From NCBI GenBank assembly GCA_902776645.1, contig CACYQT010000032.1, positions 17,262-81,261 on the forward strand: a stretch of DNA of 64,000 nucleotides, written 5' to 3'. Shown one piece after another: positions 16,801 through 24,719 of this stretch; within the stretch, counting starts at the first letter, position 1; the number at the start of each line of letters is the position of its first letter. The translations under genes and the position numbers were made by a program. The notes under the pieces are model-generated. The model saw only the letters and a list, made by a program, of their open reading frames with translations, was not told the origin of the DNA and searched no databases. This stretch comes from an uncultured bacterium. Its GTDB lineage: Bacteria > Verrucomicrobiota > Lentisphaeria > Oligosphaerales > Oligosphaeraceae.

Positions 16801-18000
16801 CCACGCGGAATCGAGGCGTGCGATCAGTTCATCGCATTCGGCGACGACGAGGCCGTAGTTGTTCTGCGCCGCCTGGTTGCGGAAAGACTGGACGGCGGCG
16901 AGCTGCGTGTTCGCGAAAAGGAGCGGATCCCGCCAGTAGTCCAGTATGAAGGCGAAGAATTTGGTGAAGTTGTTGCGCGGCTCCGTCGCCATCGTGCGGA
17001 AGGTGCGCGATTCGCCGTATGTGAGCGTCATGAGAAAATCGTGCAGATGTTCATAGACGCCTCCCCACAAGGGATTTCCAAGCGCCAGTTTCGTATAGGC
17101 GAGGGCGTTGGAGATGGAATTCGACGATTTCTGGCGGATCAGCGCCAAAATGTAGACGATGCCGGTGATGGCGCTGAAATAATAGTCCGTCTGATAGGAG
17201 GAGCGACGGATCGTGTCCAGCATGTTGGAGAAGACGGCGGTGGCCTCCTGCAAGTTGCCGTGCAGGAAATGGAGCCACGCCTTCCGCGTCATGACGGCGT
17301 CATGATGGTCGTTCTTCAGGAGGTTTTCGGCCTCTTCGAGACGGCCTTGGAGGATCAGCGCGTCCGTCATCGCGTAAATGGCGAATCCGAGAAGCGTGTC
17401 GTGCCGCGGCAGCATGAAGTCGAGAATCGGATCCAGCGGCTTCAGATTGACGATCATGGAGGGGATGAGATGGCGCGCGCAGAACGAAAGGAATTCCGTC
17501 GGAAGATTCTGGAACCACGGCGTGTCCAGAAGCGGGAGGATGAACTGGTACGGCGTGGCGAAGGCGTAATCCTGCGGAAAATGCTTCTGAAGATTCTCCA
17601 GACTGCGCTGATGCGCCTTCATGTCTTTCGCCAGCAACGTGTTGCGGACATCGCGGGCCAGGCGTTCGTAGTTCGCGGCGCCGTCCGGCATGATGAACGG
17701 AAGGGCCTTGGAGACGGCGTCCGCCGCGGCGGCGCTGCCGGGCGTCGAGAAGAAATCGATGGCGTGCTCCAGCAGGTCGTCCACGATATACGTGTACTCG
17801 TCGTCCTGCCGGTCGACGACCTTGTCCGAAACCATGCGTCCCAAATCGTCCTGCAGATTGCCGGCGCCATTGGAGGCGTAGCGCGGCAGATAGTCCGTCA
17901 AGGCATGCGCGACCGCCTGCATTTCAGGCAGTGTCTGCGTTTTGCCGCCAATTGCGAAGACGAGTCTCAATTCTTTGGAGCTGTTGTTGGAAGAATTCAT
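13876..18000 (-). CDS. SNF2-family DEAD/DEAH helicase, long N-terminal region
   Basis: A 1374-residue protein. The last 480 residues are a complete SNF2 ATPase: LRKYQIEGFQWL, Walker A DDMGLGKTLQALAF near residue 944, VVLDEAQAIKN near 1037, TGTPLENNLSELW, LLRRRKDQVLKELPPK, then the second RecA lobe with FSQFVRHLDIVRPIL, SLKAGGLGLNLTRAD and WNPAVEDQASDRAHRIGQ. It should translocate on DNA and remodel protein-DNA contacts. The N-terminal 900 residues are helical, with no SWIM zinc finger that I can see, and may form a repeat scaffold like other large bacterial SNF2 proteins. It is the last gene of a minus-strand run that starts at 23089. Long ORFs on the plus strand here are shadows. Confidence 0.92.
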   Translation of the reverse strand: MNSSNNSSKELRLVFAIGGKTQTLPEMQAVAHALTDYLPRYASNGAGNLQDDLGRMVSDKVVDRQDDEYTYIVDDLLEHAIDFFSTPGSAAAADAVSKALPFIMPDGAANYERLARDVRNTLLAKDMKAHQRSLENLQKHFPQDYAFATPYQFILPLLDTPWFQNLPTEFLSFCARHLIPSMIVNLKPLDPILDFMLPRHDTLLGFAIYAMTDALILQGRLEEAENLLKNDHHDAVMTRKAWLHFLHGNLQEATAVFSNMLDTIRRSSYQTDYYFSAITGIVYILALIRQKSSNSISNALAYTKLALGNPLWGGVYEHLHDFLMTLTYGESRTFRTMATEPRNNFTKFFAFILDYWRDPLLFANTQLAAVQSFRNQAAQNNYGLVVAECDELIARLDSAWIPNTPSSVAFWADHHCESILLCHDVLPTWTIELNKLRHRIDEESQKRGTRLAWLVEPAPPPVCMSLRPIEQQLTKTGKWTKGHAVNLDKLLLDVKDKNNEWPSHFTSQDIHVISIIHDLRMLAEKNEKGLYEMNFNRLAPLFALIGHPCLYWADKDEQVPLVCKQSSPFVRFSSDDTKLCITIHPDNPSFKRVVPIHDSADVLKLCAFSQIQLDLAQIIRRGLQIPLQAKDEIREVCAFLQRELDIVSDIPLEGLDFEVLQAEPTPVLNLDYSNDILTVELVFKPFKQLEQLCLPGSGPCEFLPSAMGSPIRILRNTSEEERQAARLLELCPQLCPETETSPLNWRLTEHNDIFELLLMLHELNDFLIVRWKQNKHPSVSRRLGLSNVHVTISSTEDWFELDGSVNVSDEQTISFRQLLELASQQKGNFITLGNGQILALAKDFKRRLDDFNAIGAFDPEGRFVINRFAVPATQLLFDDAGFADCMRPAEWLRQMEKINAAMALKPKLPDNLSPNVKLRKYQIEGFQWLTRLDAWGAGACLADDMGLGKTLQALAFIASKAEEGPALVVAPTTVCHNWLEQCERFTPTLKPVVFGQGNRAEMLAKTAPSTLMVVSYGLLQSEIESFRKVRWRVVVLDEAQAIKNSQTKRSQAALKLNAQFKIITTGTPLENNLSELWTMFQFITPGLLKSRLHFQNKFAVPIENEKDRVETERLGRIVKPFLLRRRKDQVLKELPPKTEIPYFVELTEKERAFYEAVRLNLIDELQNQPSGSAKQNRIRIIAAITKLRQAACNAKLIEPEADVPSAKLETFVQLVQNLVAANHKALVFSQFVRHLDIVRPILDELGVSYQYLDGSTQRKDRADAVEAFQKGDSNLFLISLKAGGLGLNLTRADFVILLDPWWNPAVEDQASDRAHRIGQTKPVTIYRLIAKQTIEEKIIALHNEKRDLAEKILSGTDTPGSITAEELLKLITES

Positions 18001-18066
18001 CCTGAAAACTGGCAGATGGCTGTGAAGAAATGGAATATTATCGGTTCATGCGGCGGGAGGGAACGG

Positions 18067-19360
18067 TCATTCGACCATGATTTCGCCGAAGAGGGAATTG
18101 GCCGTCGTGCGTTTGATGCGCACGTTGACGAGATCGCCCGGCCTGATCCCCTCCACGGGGAGGAAATTGCAGACTTTGTTGAGCGTGGTCCTGCCCGTCC
18201 ACCGTTCGGAATTGCGTTTGCTGACGCCTTCGACGAGAATCTCCTGGACGGTATCCTTGAAACGCGCGTTCCGTTCGGCCGCGCCTGCTTCCAGATCCTC
18301 CAGAAGGATCTGGTTGCGGAGATGCTTCGTCTCCTCAGGCACGTCGTCCGGATAGTCCCGCGCGGATTTCGTGCCCGCGCGCGGCGAATAGCGGAAGATG
18401 GAAATCCTCCTCCGTCTCCGTCGGGAAACCGACGATGACGTCCGTCGTGAAATTGACTTCCGGCAGCCCTTCGCGGATTTTACGGATGCAGTCCAGATAT
18501 TCGGCCGCCGTGTAGGAGCGCCGCATGAGCTTCAGGATCCTGTCGGATCCGGACTGGAGCGGCACATGGAAACACTTGCAGACTTTCGGGAGGTCGCGGA
18601 CGGCCTGGATGAACTTGTCGTTCATGAAATGGACATGGGGCGACGTGAAGCGGATGCGGGCCAGCCCAGGCACGTCGTTGACGGCCGCCAGAAGATCCGC
18701 GAAGGCGGAGAAATCCTTCGTATAGGTGCCGTCCTGCCGCGCCTCGGCGACGCCGTAGGCGGTGATGTTCTGGCCAAGGAGGAGGATTTCGCGCGTCCCC
18801 GCGTCCACAAGCCGTTTGACCTCTTCGACAATGGCCGGAATGGGGCGGCTTTTCTCCCGCCCTCTTGTATGCGGGACGATGCAGTAGGAGCAGAACTGGT
18901 CGCAGCCGCGCATGACGGCGACCTCCGCGACAACCGCGCCCGGATGGTGGCCGTCCAGTTCGGGGCGGATGATCTTGTCCAGTTGCGTTTCGGCGGTCCT
19001 GCGTCTCGTCCGGAGGATGTCCTTCACGATTTCGGGCACGCGGTGGATCTGGTCCGTCCCGACGACGAAATCGAGCACGGGAAGATCCTTCAGAAGCTTG
19101 TCGCCGTAGTTCTGCGCCATGCATCCGATGCAACCGACGACCAGCCCGGGCTTGCGGGCCTTGATTTTCTTCATGAAGCCGATCTTCCCGATCGCCTTCC
19201 GCTCCGCCTGGTCACGGACGGAGCAGGTATTGAACACGATGAGATCGGCGTCCTCCTCCGAATCGGTGGAGACGGCGCCGTCGGCTTCCAGAAGGCAGGC
19301 GAGCGCTTCGGAATCGCGTTCGTTCATCTGACAGCCATATGTTTTTATATGGAATTTCAT
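18067..19360 (-). pseudogene. miaB: miaB, tRNA methylthiotransferase, broken by internal deletion and frameshift
   Basis: The N-terminal 320 residues are clear MiaB: KTYGCQMNE, FNTCSVRDQAER, GCIGCMAQ (three cluster Cys), the radical SAM motif RGCDQFCSYCIVP, LLGQNITAYG and TDVIVGFPTETEEDF. Then the frame is lost near 18396-18402. In another frame the family sequence resumes with FRYSPRAGTKSARDYPDDVPEETK, and the TRAM domain ends NSLFGEIMVE at 18067. About 17 residues normally lie between EEDF and FRYSPR, so roughly 50 bp are missing out of frame. MiaB adds the 2-methylthio group to i6A37 in tRNA. The truncated product lacks TRAM. ATG 19360 matches the family start; an upstream in-frame ATG at 19417 does not. 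Confidence 0.8.
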
Positions 19361-19413
19361 GGACACGATATCAACTGGCACGATAGAAAACACGGAGGCG
19401 CGGCGGAAAACCG

Positions 19414-20406
19414 TCACAGGGGGATGTACGGTTCGTAGATGAGCCGTTCATAGGGGATTTTTCCGCTGAAGTACTCGTCGATGAAATCTTCGGAGGAGCA
19501 GAAGAGGGTCGTGCCCCGTTGCATGACCGCCTGCTCGAACTGAAGCATGTGCCTGGAGCAATTGTATTGCTGGCAGGCTCTTCCGCAAGGCTTGTCCGTC
19601 ATGACGAACGTGCGCTGCGGATCCAGGACGCCGGCGGTGGGGCAGTTTCGCGCGGCCGCGATGAAGTTCCAGGGGAAGTAGAAGCCGAGGAAGAGGCCCC
19701 AGCCGTCTTCCGGCCTGGTGACGGCCTGCGGCGTCATGTCCAGATCGACATGCGTGAAGCCCCAGTTCTTGACTTCGCGGAGGTAGTCCGGATTGGAGAG
19801 GCTGATGTCGCGGAAGGCGTTTAGCTGCGCGAGGCGGATGTCCTTCTCCGGCGTGTCGATGCTGCTCATGTGGACGGGCGGCATCTGGCCGGCGTGCGAG
19901 AAGAGATTCAACCGCGTCTGCTTGTTCAGGATGCGGCCGAGGACCATGTGGCCCATGAGCTGCGGATATTCGTTGTGGATGATGTTGAGCGTGCCCCAGT
20001 CGTTGACGACGACTTCCAGATTGGCGCGGATCTCCTTCATTTTCTCGATGTTCGCGCGGATCTTGTCATGGCCTTCCTCCGTGAGGTATCCGTTCGTGAC
20101 GTAGGTGAAGTCCCAGCCGAACTGCTTGCTGATGTAGTAGGCTTGTTCGAGCTCGTCGGGCGACGGGATGAGATTCTGGCAGAATTCCTGTCCGAAATAG
20201 AGCCGCGAAAAGTCGAAGCCAGCGTCCTGGACGGAACGGAGCCACGTCAGGGAGCTCAGGTTGATGGAATAGTCGTACAGGTTGGGGTTCATGGAGAAGA
20301 TGGTGCCGAAGAGATAGGAGGAGATGTTCTTCGTGTCGATGTAGCGCAGGGCATCGTCCATCTGCTCAAGGCGCTTCAGATTGGAGAAGTAGATTGCAAG
20401 TTCCAT
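19414..20406 (-). CDS. U32-like peptidase/hydroxylase-family protein, UbiV-like partner
   Basis: A 330-residue protein with TIM-barrel-like spacing. It has no signal peptide, and late cysteines occur as NCPTAGVLD and KPCGRACQQYNCSRHM. The neighbouring gene is a clear U32 protein, and U32 proteins such as UbiU and UbiV work as pairs that each hold a 4Fe-4S cluster. I infer a UbiV-like second subunit from its position and Cys cluster; direct similarity is weak. The segments ANLEVVVNDWGTLNII and WGFTHVDLDMTP fit barrel strands. It starts 22 bp after its partner and ends 53 bp before miaB. It could be an independent Fe-S enzyme. Confidence 0.5.
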   Translation of the reverse strand: MELAIYFSNLKRLEQMDDALRYIDTKNISSYLFGTIFSMNPNLYDYSINLSSLTWLRSVQDAGFDFSRLYFGQEFCQNLIPSPDELEQAYYISKQFGWDFTYVTNGYLTEEGHDKIRANIEKMKEIRANLEVVVNDWGTLNIIHNEYPQLMGHMVLGRILNKQTRLNLFSHAGQMPPVHMSSIDTPEKDIRLAQLNAFRDISLSNPDYLREVKNWGFTHVDLDMTPQAVTRPEDGWGLFLGFYFPWNFIAAARNCPTAGVLDPQRTFVMTDKPCGRACQQYNCSRHMLQFEQAVMQRGTTLFCSSEDFIDEYFSGKIPYERLIYEPYIPL

Positions 20407-20428
20407 GATGTTATTCCCGCGGAGTTGG

Positions 20429-21517
20429 TTATTTCATGTTGGGATGCGCTTCGGGGACGCAATAGTAGCAGTTGGTCAACGCGTCGCAGAACGCGGGGCT
20501 GTCGATAAGGCTGCGGCAGAATTCCGGCGTGGGATTCTCATGCGTCATGACCTTGTGGACGAGCTTGAGGGACTGCAGCTTGAATTCGGAGGATCCGCGG
20601 AGCGGGACCTTGAAGCAATGGACGCCCATGTCGCGGAAAGCCTTGATGGCGCAGAGGCCGCAGTTCTGGTAGACCGCCTTCGCCAGCTCCTGGTCCAGTC
20701 CGCCGCAATACGGCCCGTCGTCGTCGAAACGGGGCGGCGGGGGCACCGGCTGGGCCATGTGCATGCGGAATTCGTTCAGGAGGGAATGCTCCTCGAAGGC
20801 GCCGTTCGGATCGTCGATGATGGACTGGACGACGTCCTTCCAGTTGTCCGGGAAGCGCCGCGTGACGAACGACTGCCCGAGGGAGACGTCGCCGCAGAGG
20901 TTCCGCCGGGAGCCGCTGTGGACGGAATGGCAGTCCTCGTCATTGAAGTAGCAGCGGTAGCCGATGATCATGATCTCGAATTCGATGTTGACGTCCTTCA
21001 AGTTGTCGATCATGAGCTTCGTCTCGCGGATGGTCATCTTGCGGGGGATGACGACGCGGCGGATGTTGAACTGCTTGCAGAAGAAGCGGACGGCCTCGGA
21101 GGAGAAGCAGCCGACGCCCGTGCTGAGGTGGATGGGCTTGTTGATGCCCCACGCCTTGAGGCTGAACATGACGGCGGGATCCGCCACGATGTATCCGTCC
21201 GGATCGAACTGCTCCATGGTCTCCACGGTGGCGCGGAGATAGGGGAGCCGTTCAGAGCCGTTGTCATGGGCGTTGATGGCGAGATTGAGCCGCCCGCCGT
21301 TGTCATGGATGGCCTTCGCGACCTCCCGCAGCTCCGCGACCTGCAGGAAGTTGTAGGTATGGCCGAGGGGCCTTCGGTTGGGGCACACCTCCCAGCCGTA
21401 TTTGGAGAGCCAGTTGCGGGGGATGAATCCCGCGAAGAACTCCTCCGCGCCGTATTTCATGTACTCCTTGATCTTTTCGGGCGTGTCAGTCGTGTCTAGG
21501 CCAAATGTGACGAACAT
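20429..21517 (-). CDS. U32-family protein, probable 4Fe-4S
   Basis: A 362-residue protein with the U32 layout: YMKYGAEEFFAGF, AINAHDNGSERL, DGYIVADPAVMFSLKAWG, KPIHLSTGVGCFSSEAVRFF, IRRVVIPRKMTIRETKLM, then the Cys set IGYRCYFNDEDCHS, RRNLCGD, YCGGLDQEL and NCGLCAIKAF, followed by VHCFKVPLRGSS. In UbiU and RlhA the equivalent cysteines hold a 4Fe-4S cluster, and the enzymes hydroxylate quinone precursors or rRNA without oxygen. Which substrate applies here is unknown. An in-frame ATG at 21553 adds a short hydrophobic stretch; I prefer 21517 because the family homology begins there. Confidence 0.75.
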   Translation of the reverse strand: MFVTFGLDTTDTPEKIKEYMKYGAEEFFAGFIPRNWLSKYGWEVCPNRRPLGHTYNFLQVAELREVAKAIHDNGGRLNLAINAHDNGSERLPYLRATVETMEQFDPDGYIVADPAVMFSLKAWGINKPIHLSTGVGCFSSEAVRFFCKQFNIRRVVIPRKMTIRETKLMIDNLKDVNIEFEIMIIGYRCYFNDEDCHSVHSGSRRNLCGDVSLGQSFVTRRFPDNWKDVVQSIIDDPNGAFEEHSLLNEFRMHMAQPVPPPPRFDDDGPYCGGLDQELAKAVYQNCGLCAIKAFRDMGVHCFKVPLRGSSEFKLQSLKLVHKVMTHENPTPEFCRSLIDSPAFCDALTNCYYCVPEAHPNMK

Positions 21518-21580
21518 AATAATAATTAAATAAGGTATAAATGAAAGTTGCATGCCATGCCATGCGGCATGGCGGCGGGC

Positions 21581-23089
21581 TTATTTCCTCTTGCCGTGGC
21601 ATTCCTTGAAGGGTTTGCCGGAGCCGCAGAAGCAGAGGGCCTCCATCTTGACGGATGCCTTGGCGGCCCTTTGCTGCTGTTGTGTGAAGCCGGTGGCGTA
21701 GTGGTCGGCCACTTTGGCGAGCGACGTCGTGAAGATGACCATCTCCTCGTTGAGGCATGTCGTGCGCACCTTGTGGAGCTTGTTGAGCATGGCCTTCGCG
21801 AGAACGCGGCGGATCTGCTTCCACGGGTCGTACTTCTCCGTGAAATCGATGATGTTGAAGAGCTTCTTGAACTGGGCGTCCTCTTCGTAGATGGCGAACA
21901 GGCTGTCCTCCAGGGAGAAGTAGATCTTCGGCTGCTGCGTCTCCTTGAACATGAGCTTGCTGAACGAGAAGAGCTTGTCATGGACCGCCATGCTGACGAA
22001 ATGCTCCGCGACGAAGAGCGCGCCTTCGCAAAGCGGTTCGTCCTGGAACACGAGCGGCGACGGCAGGCCGCGGAAGATCATGATCCGCCGCTTCTCGTCT
22101 CCGGTCTTCATCTCGAAGAACGTGTTGATGTCCGCCGAACGGGTCGTGAACGTGAACTCCAGGCCGCTCTTGCGGAATTCCTCCTGGATTTTCATGAGGA
22201 TGGGATCCGAATAGCAGATGACGAAAGCGTTGCCCTTCGCCTTCGCGACGTCGTTGGCGACGGCGGAGGCGCGTTCCTCCATGGTGCGGTAGGTGAAGGC
22301 CGAATACGGAAGGTGCTTGTCCCCTTTCAGAGGCTTCCGGAGGGCGGGCCCAAGGACGAAATTGTCTTCCTCCGCGACATACGGGTCGATGTGGCAGGAG
22401 GATCCGGCCAGCGTGAGCTTGGCTTCCTTCAGGTATGTCATGATGTCCAGGATGTCCCCGCCGTTGTTCCAGCTTTCGGGGATCTTGCCCGTGGACTTGT
22501 AGACAATGCCGGTGGCCTTCGGGATGTTGTGCTCGAAGGCCATGATGCGGTTGGCGTAGAGGCTGAAGTCGCCCTCCAGGATGAAGATGGCCTGGACTTG
22601 GCTCTTGAAGATGTCCGGCTGGCGCTTGATGGCCGAGAAGAACTGGAAATAGTCCGCGAACGCGAAATCGCAGTTCTGGCAGTCCGAAAGATGGCGGTGG
22701 GCCGCGCCGACGCAGTGGCCGAGCAGGTCGACGCGCACCTTGTCGATGGCGGTGATGCGTTCCGTCAGATGGCGGATAGTCAGCGCGTCGATGACCAGCG
22801 GGCAGCAGATGAACGTCCGTCGATGGCAGAGGAACTGGTAGAGGGCGTATAGGAAGCCCAGCTCGACCTGCGGGCATTTGGGATGGGAGACGATTGTCCC
22901 GCCGACGGCGTTCCTGAGCAGGCCAAGCCTGGTGTCCTTGTCTATAGCGCGCCAATGGACGAAGGATCCGTTGGCGTCGTTCTCCGCCGCCGTGAATTCC
23001 TCCGACCATGGGATGAACTGTTCAAGAAGCTGCTGCTCCGAGGCTGTCGTCGCCTTGCGCATCTGCTGCCATTGTTCTTGTATGGACAT
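21581..23089 (-). CDS. SecA-derived protein without Walker A, C-terminal SEC-C zinc motif
   Basis: A 502-residue protein. The end, ALCFCGSGKPFKECHG, is a SEC-C zinc motif. Before it, several segments line up in order with SecA: KEAKLTLAGSSCHIDPYVAEEDNF (SecA LAGMTGTA region), LPYSAFTYRTMEERASAVANDV, NAFVICYSDPILMKIQEEF (start of the second nucleotide-binding lobe), GALFVAEHFVS, and KIYFSLEDSLFAIYEED (SecA FYLSLEDNLMR). The N-terminal LGLLRNAVGGTIVSHPKCPQVELGFLY lies where SecA has its KTGEGKT ATP site, and that site is gone, as are the preprotein-binding insert and RGTDI motif. It is probably not a translocase motor. It heads the minus-strand run down to 13876. The SecA relation is my own alignment by eye. 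Confidence 0.6.
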   Translation of the reverse strand: MSIQEQWQQMRKATTASEQQLLEQFIPWSEEFTAAENDANGSFVHWRAIDKDTRLGLLRNAVGGTIVSHPKCPQVELGFLYALYQFLCHRRTFICCPLVIDALTIRHLTERITAIDKVRVDLLGHCVGAAHRHLSDCQNCDFAFADYFQFFSAIKRQPDIFKSQVQAIFILEGDFSLYANRIMAFEHNIPKATGIVYKSTGKIPESWNNGGDILDIMTYLKEAKLTLAGSSCHIDPYVAEEDNFVLGPALRKPLKGDKHLPYSAFTYRTMEERASAVANDVAKAKGNAFVICYSDPILMKIQEEFRKSGLEFTFTTRSADINTFFEMKTGDEKRRIMIFRGLPSPLVFQDEPLCEGALFVAEHFVSMAVHDKLFSFSKLMFKETQQPKIYFSLEDSLFAIYEEDAQFKKLFNIIDFTEKYDPWKQIRRVLAKAMLNKLHKVRTTCLNEEMVIFTTSLAKVADHYATGFTQQQQRAAKASVKMEALCFCGSGKPFKECHGKRK

Positions 23090-23145
23090 GTTGTTTCCTG
23101 TCGATGTCTGTGGATTCGGTGTTTGGTTGATAGGTTGAAAACATT

Positions 23146-23174
23146 ACTATAAGTTAATAAATGACAAATGACAG
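23146..23174 (-). promoter_or_regulatory. Candidate promoter of the SecA-like gene run
   Basis: On the minus strand: CTGTCA (23174-23169), 17 bp, TATAGT (23151-23146), about 57 bp before the start of the 21581-23089 gene. A good -10 with a weaker -35. Confidence 0.45.
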
Positions 23175-23223
23175 AGGGAATCGCGAAAAAGTGTCGATTT
23201 TCTTTAAAAAAAAATGGATTTAT

Positions 23224-23251
23224 TTGAAAAAGGCTGAAGTGGGTGTATAGT
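23224..23251 (+). promoter_or_regulatory. Promoter of tRNA-Lys
   Basis: TTGAAA at 23224-23229, 16 bp, TATAGT at 23246-23251. Transcription would begin near 23258, leaving a leader of about 20 bases before the tRNA. Confidence 0.65.
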
Positions 23252-23277
23252 AGAAGATGTTTTTTCCACCTGCAAAT

Positions 23278-23351
23278 GGGATGGTAGCTCAGTCGGTAGC
23301 AGCATCGCACTTTTAATGCGGGGGTCCCGGGTTCGAGTCCCGGCCATCCCA
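23278..23351 (+). tRNA. tRNA-Lys(UUU)
   Basis: The cloverleaf reads: acceptor GGGATGG/CCATCCC (7 bp), anticodon stem TCGCA/TGCGG with loop CTTTTAA (anticodon TTT at 23312-23314), T arm CCGGG-TTCGAGT-CCCGG and discriminator A at 23351. CCA is not encoded. The D arm is odd: GCTC-AGTCGGTA is followed by GCAGC rather than GAGC, so the stem has either only three pairs or a bulged C. Everything else is canonical. It reads Lys codons AAA and AAG. Confidence 0.92.
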
Positions 23352-23487
23352 CTTTTGCTTGGAAGAACAAGCACGTCAAGCATCAAGGCTGGCCTGTGGG
23401 GAAGACCAGGAGAGAGAACGGGCGGCATGGATGCGGGATGATGCGAAGACCATACTTGCGGATGCGGATCCAGCAGATGTAAAACTG

Positions 23488-23517
23488 CCGTGCGGGATGG
23501 GAGGCACGGTTTTTTTA
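23488..23517 (+). terminator. Rho-independent terminator after tRNA-Lys
   Basis: CCGTGC (23488-23493) pairs with GCACGG (23504-23509), followed by eight T. The 136 bases between the tRNA end and this hairpin hold no ORF; another small hairpin (TGCTTG/CAAGCA) directly follows the tRNA. I cannot assign a known small RNA to this trailer. Confidence 0.75.
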
Positions 23518-23587
23518 TTGTTGGGAGTATGGTTTTTTTAAAAAGGTTTCAAAACAACATCACCCATAGGAATCAGAGGTCACTACA

Positions 23588-23815
23588 ATGAGCAATGTGT
23601 GCGAGATTTGCGGCAAGCGCCAAGTCGTTGGCGGCCATATCACGTATCGTGGTTTGGCGAAGAAGAAAGGCGGCATCGGACTGCACGTTGTGAAAAACAC
23701 GAAGCGCACGTTCAAGCCGAACATCCAGGTCGTCCGCGCCCTGGTCAACGGATCCGTCGTGAAGATGAAAGTCTGCACCGCCTGCATCCGGTCGAACAAG
23801 ATTGTCAAGGCCTGA
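23588..23815 (+). CDS. rpmB: Ribosomal protein bL28
   Basis: 75 residues, the usual length. The start SNVCEICGKRQVVGGHITYRG and the end KVCTACIRSNKIVKA are the bL28 hallmarks. The two CxxC pairs (CEIC, CTAC) make this the zinc-binding C+ form of the protein. It is a 50S subunit component. It appears to be transcribed alone: the terminator at 23488-23517 precedes it and one at 23910-23947 follows. Confidence 0.95.
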   Translation: MSNVCEICGKRQVVGGHITYRGLAKKKGGIGLHVVKNTKRTFKPNIQVVRALVNGSVVKMKVCTACIRSNKIVKA

Positions 23816-23909
23816 TTTTGAAAGAAAACAGCCGTCAACATGCGGGAAAGCCATGCGTGGCTGGCGGAGGCCTAAATGCCATAGGAATTGTCATGGCGTG
23901 ACATGCATG

Positions 23910-23947
23910 AAAAAACGGACACAGACGCGTCTCTGTGCCCGTTTTTT
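23910..23947 (+). terminator. Rho-independent terminator after rpmB
   Basis: Arms AAAAAACGGACACAGA (23910-23925) and TCTGTGCCCGTTTTTT (23932-23947) pair with one mismatch and end in six T. The A-run on the other arm would let it work on both strands. Confidence 0.85.
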
Positions 23948-23967
23948 GTTGTAAAAGGGCGAATGCG

Positions 23968-24660
23968 ATGAAAAACCGTTCACTGAATGAAATGAAATTT
24001 GAGCACGGCTGCTTGGTGGCGCCATCGATTCTCGCGGCGGATTTCAGCCGCCTTGGAGAGGCGATTTCGGGCGTGGAGACCGGCGGCGCGGATTTGCTGC
24101 ACGTGGATATCATGGACGGGCATTTCGTCCCGAACCTTTCGATGGGGCCCGGCGTGGTCTCCTGCATCCGGAAGGGAAGCGACCTGCCGTTTGACGTGCA
24201 TCTGATGCTGTCCGAGCCCGGCCGCTACATCGAGCCGTTCGCGAAGGCCGGTGCGGACCATATCACGGTCCATGTCGAGAGCCGCGGCGATCTGGCGGAC
24301 GTGATCCGCCGGATCCACGATCTCGGCTGCAGCGCGGGCGTCACCCTCCGTCCGGGCACGCCGGCGACAAGCCTGCGCCCATATCTGGAAATGGTGGAAA
24401 TGGTTCTCGTCATGACGGTGGAGCCCGGCTTCGGCGGGCAGTCGTTCATGGAAGGCCAGCTGCCGAAAATCGCCTCCCTGCGCAAGATGATCGACGCGAC
24501 GGGCAAGAAGATCTATCTGGAAGTGGACGGCGGCATCGCCGTCGGCACGGCCCGCCAGGTGAAGGCGGCCGGAGCGGACGTTCTCGTGGCCGGCAGCAGC
24601 GTTTTTGGTTCGAAGAACGGTTTCGCCGCCGCCATCAAGGCGGTCCGCGAAGACGCGTGA
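23968..24660 (+). CDS. rpe: Ribulose-phosphate 3-epimerase
   Basis: A 230-residue TIM-barrel enzyme that interconverts ribulose 5-phosphate and xylulose 5-phosphate in the pentose phosphate pathway. Family marks are VAPSILAADFSRLG, LLHVDIMDGHFVPNLSMGP (metal His and catalytic Asp), DVHLMLSEPGRYI, VEPGFGGQSF and LEVDGGI (second catalytic Asp). All key residues are present. A frame-open start at 23935 falls inside the terminator, so I use ATG 23968; the internal ATG at 23992 is also possible. It lies between the rpmB terminator and the PpiD-like gene. Confidence 0.93.
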   Translation: MKNRSLNEMKFEHGCLVAPSILAADFSRLGEAISGVETGGADLLHVDIMDGHFVPNLSMGPGVVSCIRKGSDLPFDVHLMLSEPGRYIEPFAKAGADHITVHVESRGDLADVIRRIHDLGCSAGVTLRPGTPATSLRPYLEMVEMVLVMTVEPGFGGQSFMEGQLPKIASLRKMIDATGKKIYLEVDGGIAVGTARQVKAAGADVLVAGSSVFGSKNGFAAAIKAVREDA

Positions 24661-24719
24661 CGGCGTCGTTTTGAAGAAGGAAATCAAATAATATTTGACT
24701 CTATAACAAGGATTCTCAC

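Noticed and set aside
16210..18438. 742-codon plus-strand ORF
   Set aside because: It lies antisense to the SNF2 gene and the end of miaB, has a biased Arg/Asp/Val composition and no domain; it is a shadow of GC-rich codon use on the other strand.
20429..21553. Signal peptide on the U32 protein from the 21553 start
   Set aside because: The extra 12 residues are hydrophobic by chance; U32 homology begins at 21517 and family members are cytosolic.
23352..23487. SRP or 6S RNA downstream of tRNA-Lys
   Set aside because: The GGAA-tetraloop core of SRP RNA and the 6S bubble are not visible; it is best treated as a tRNA trailer ending in a terminator.
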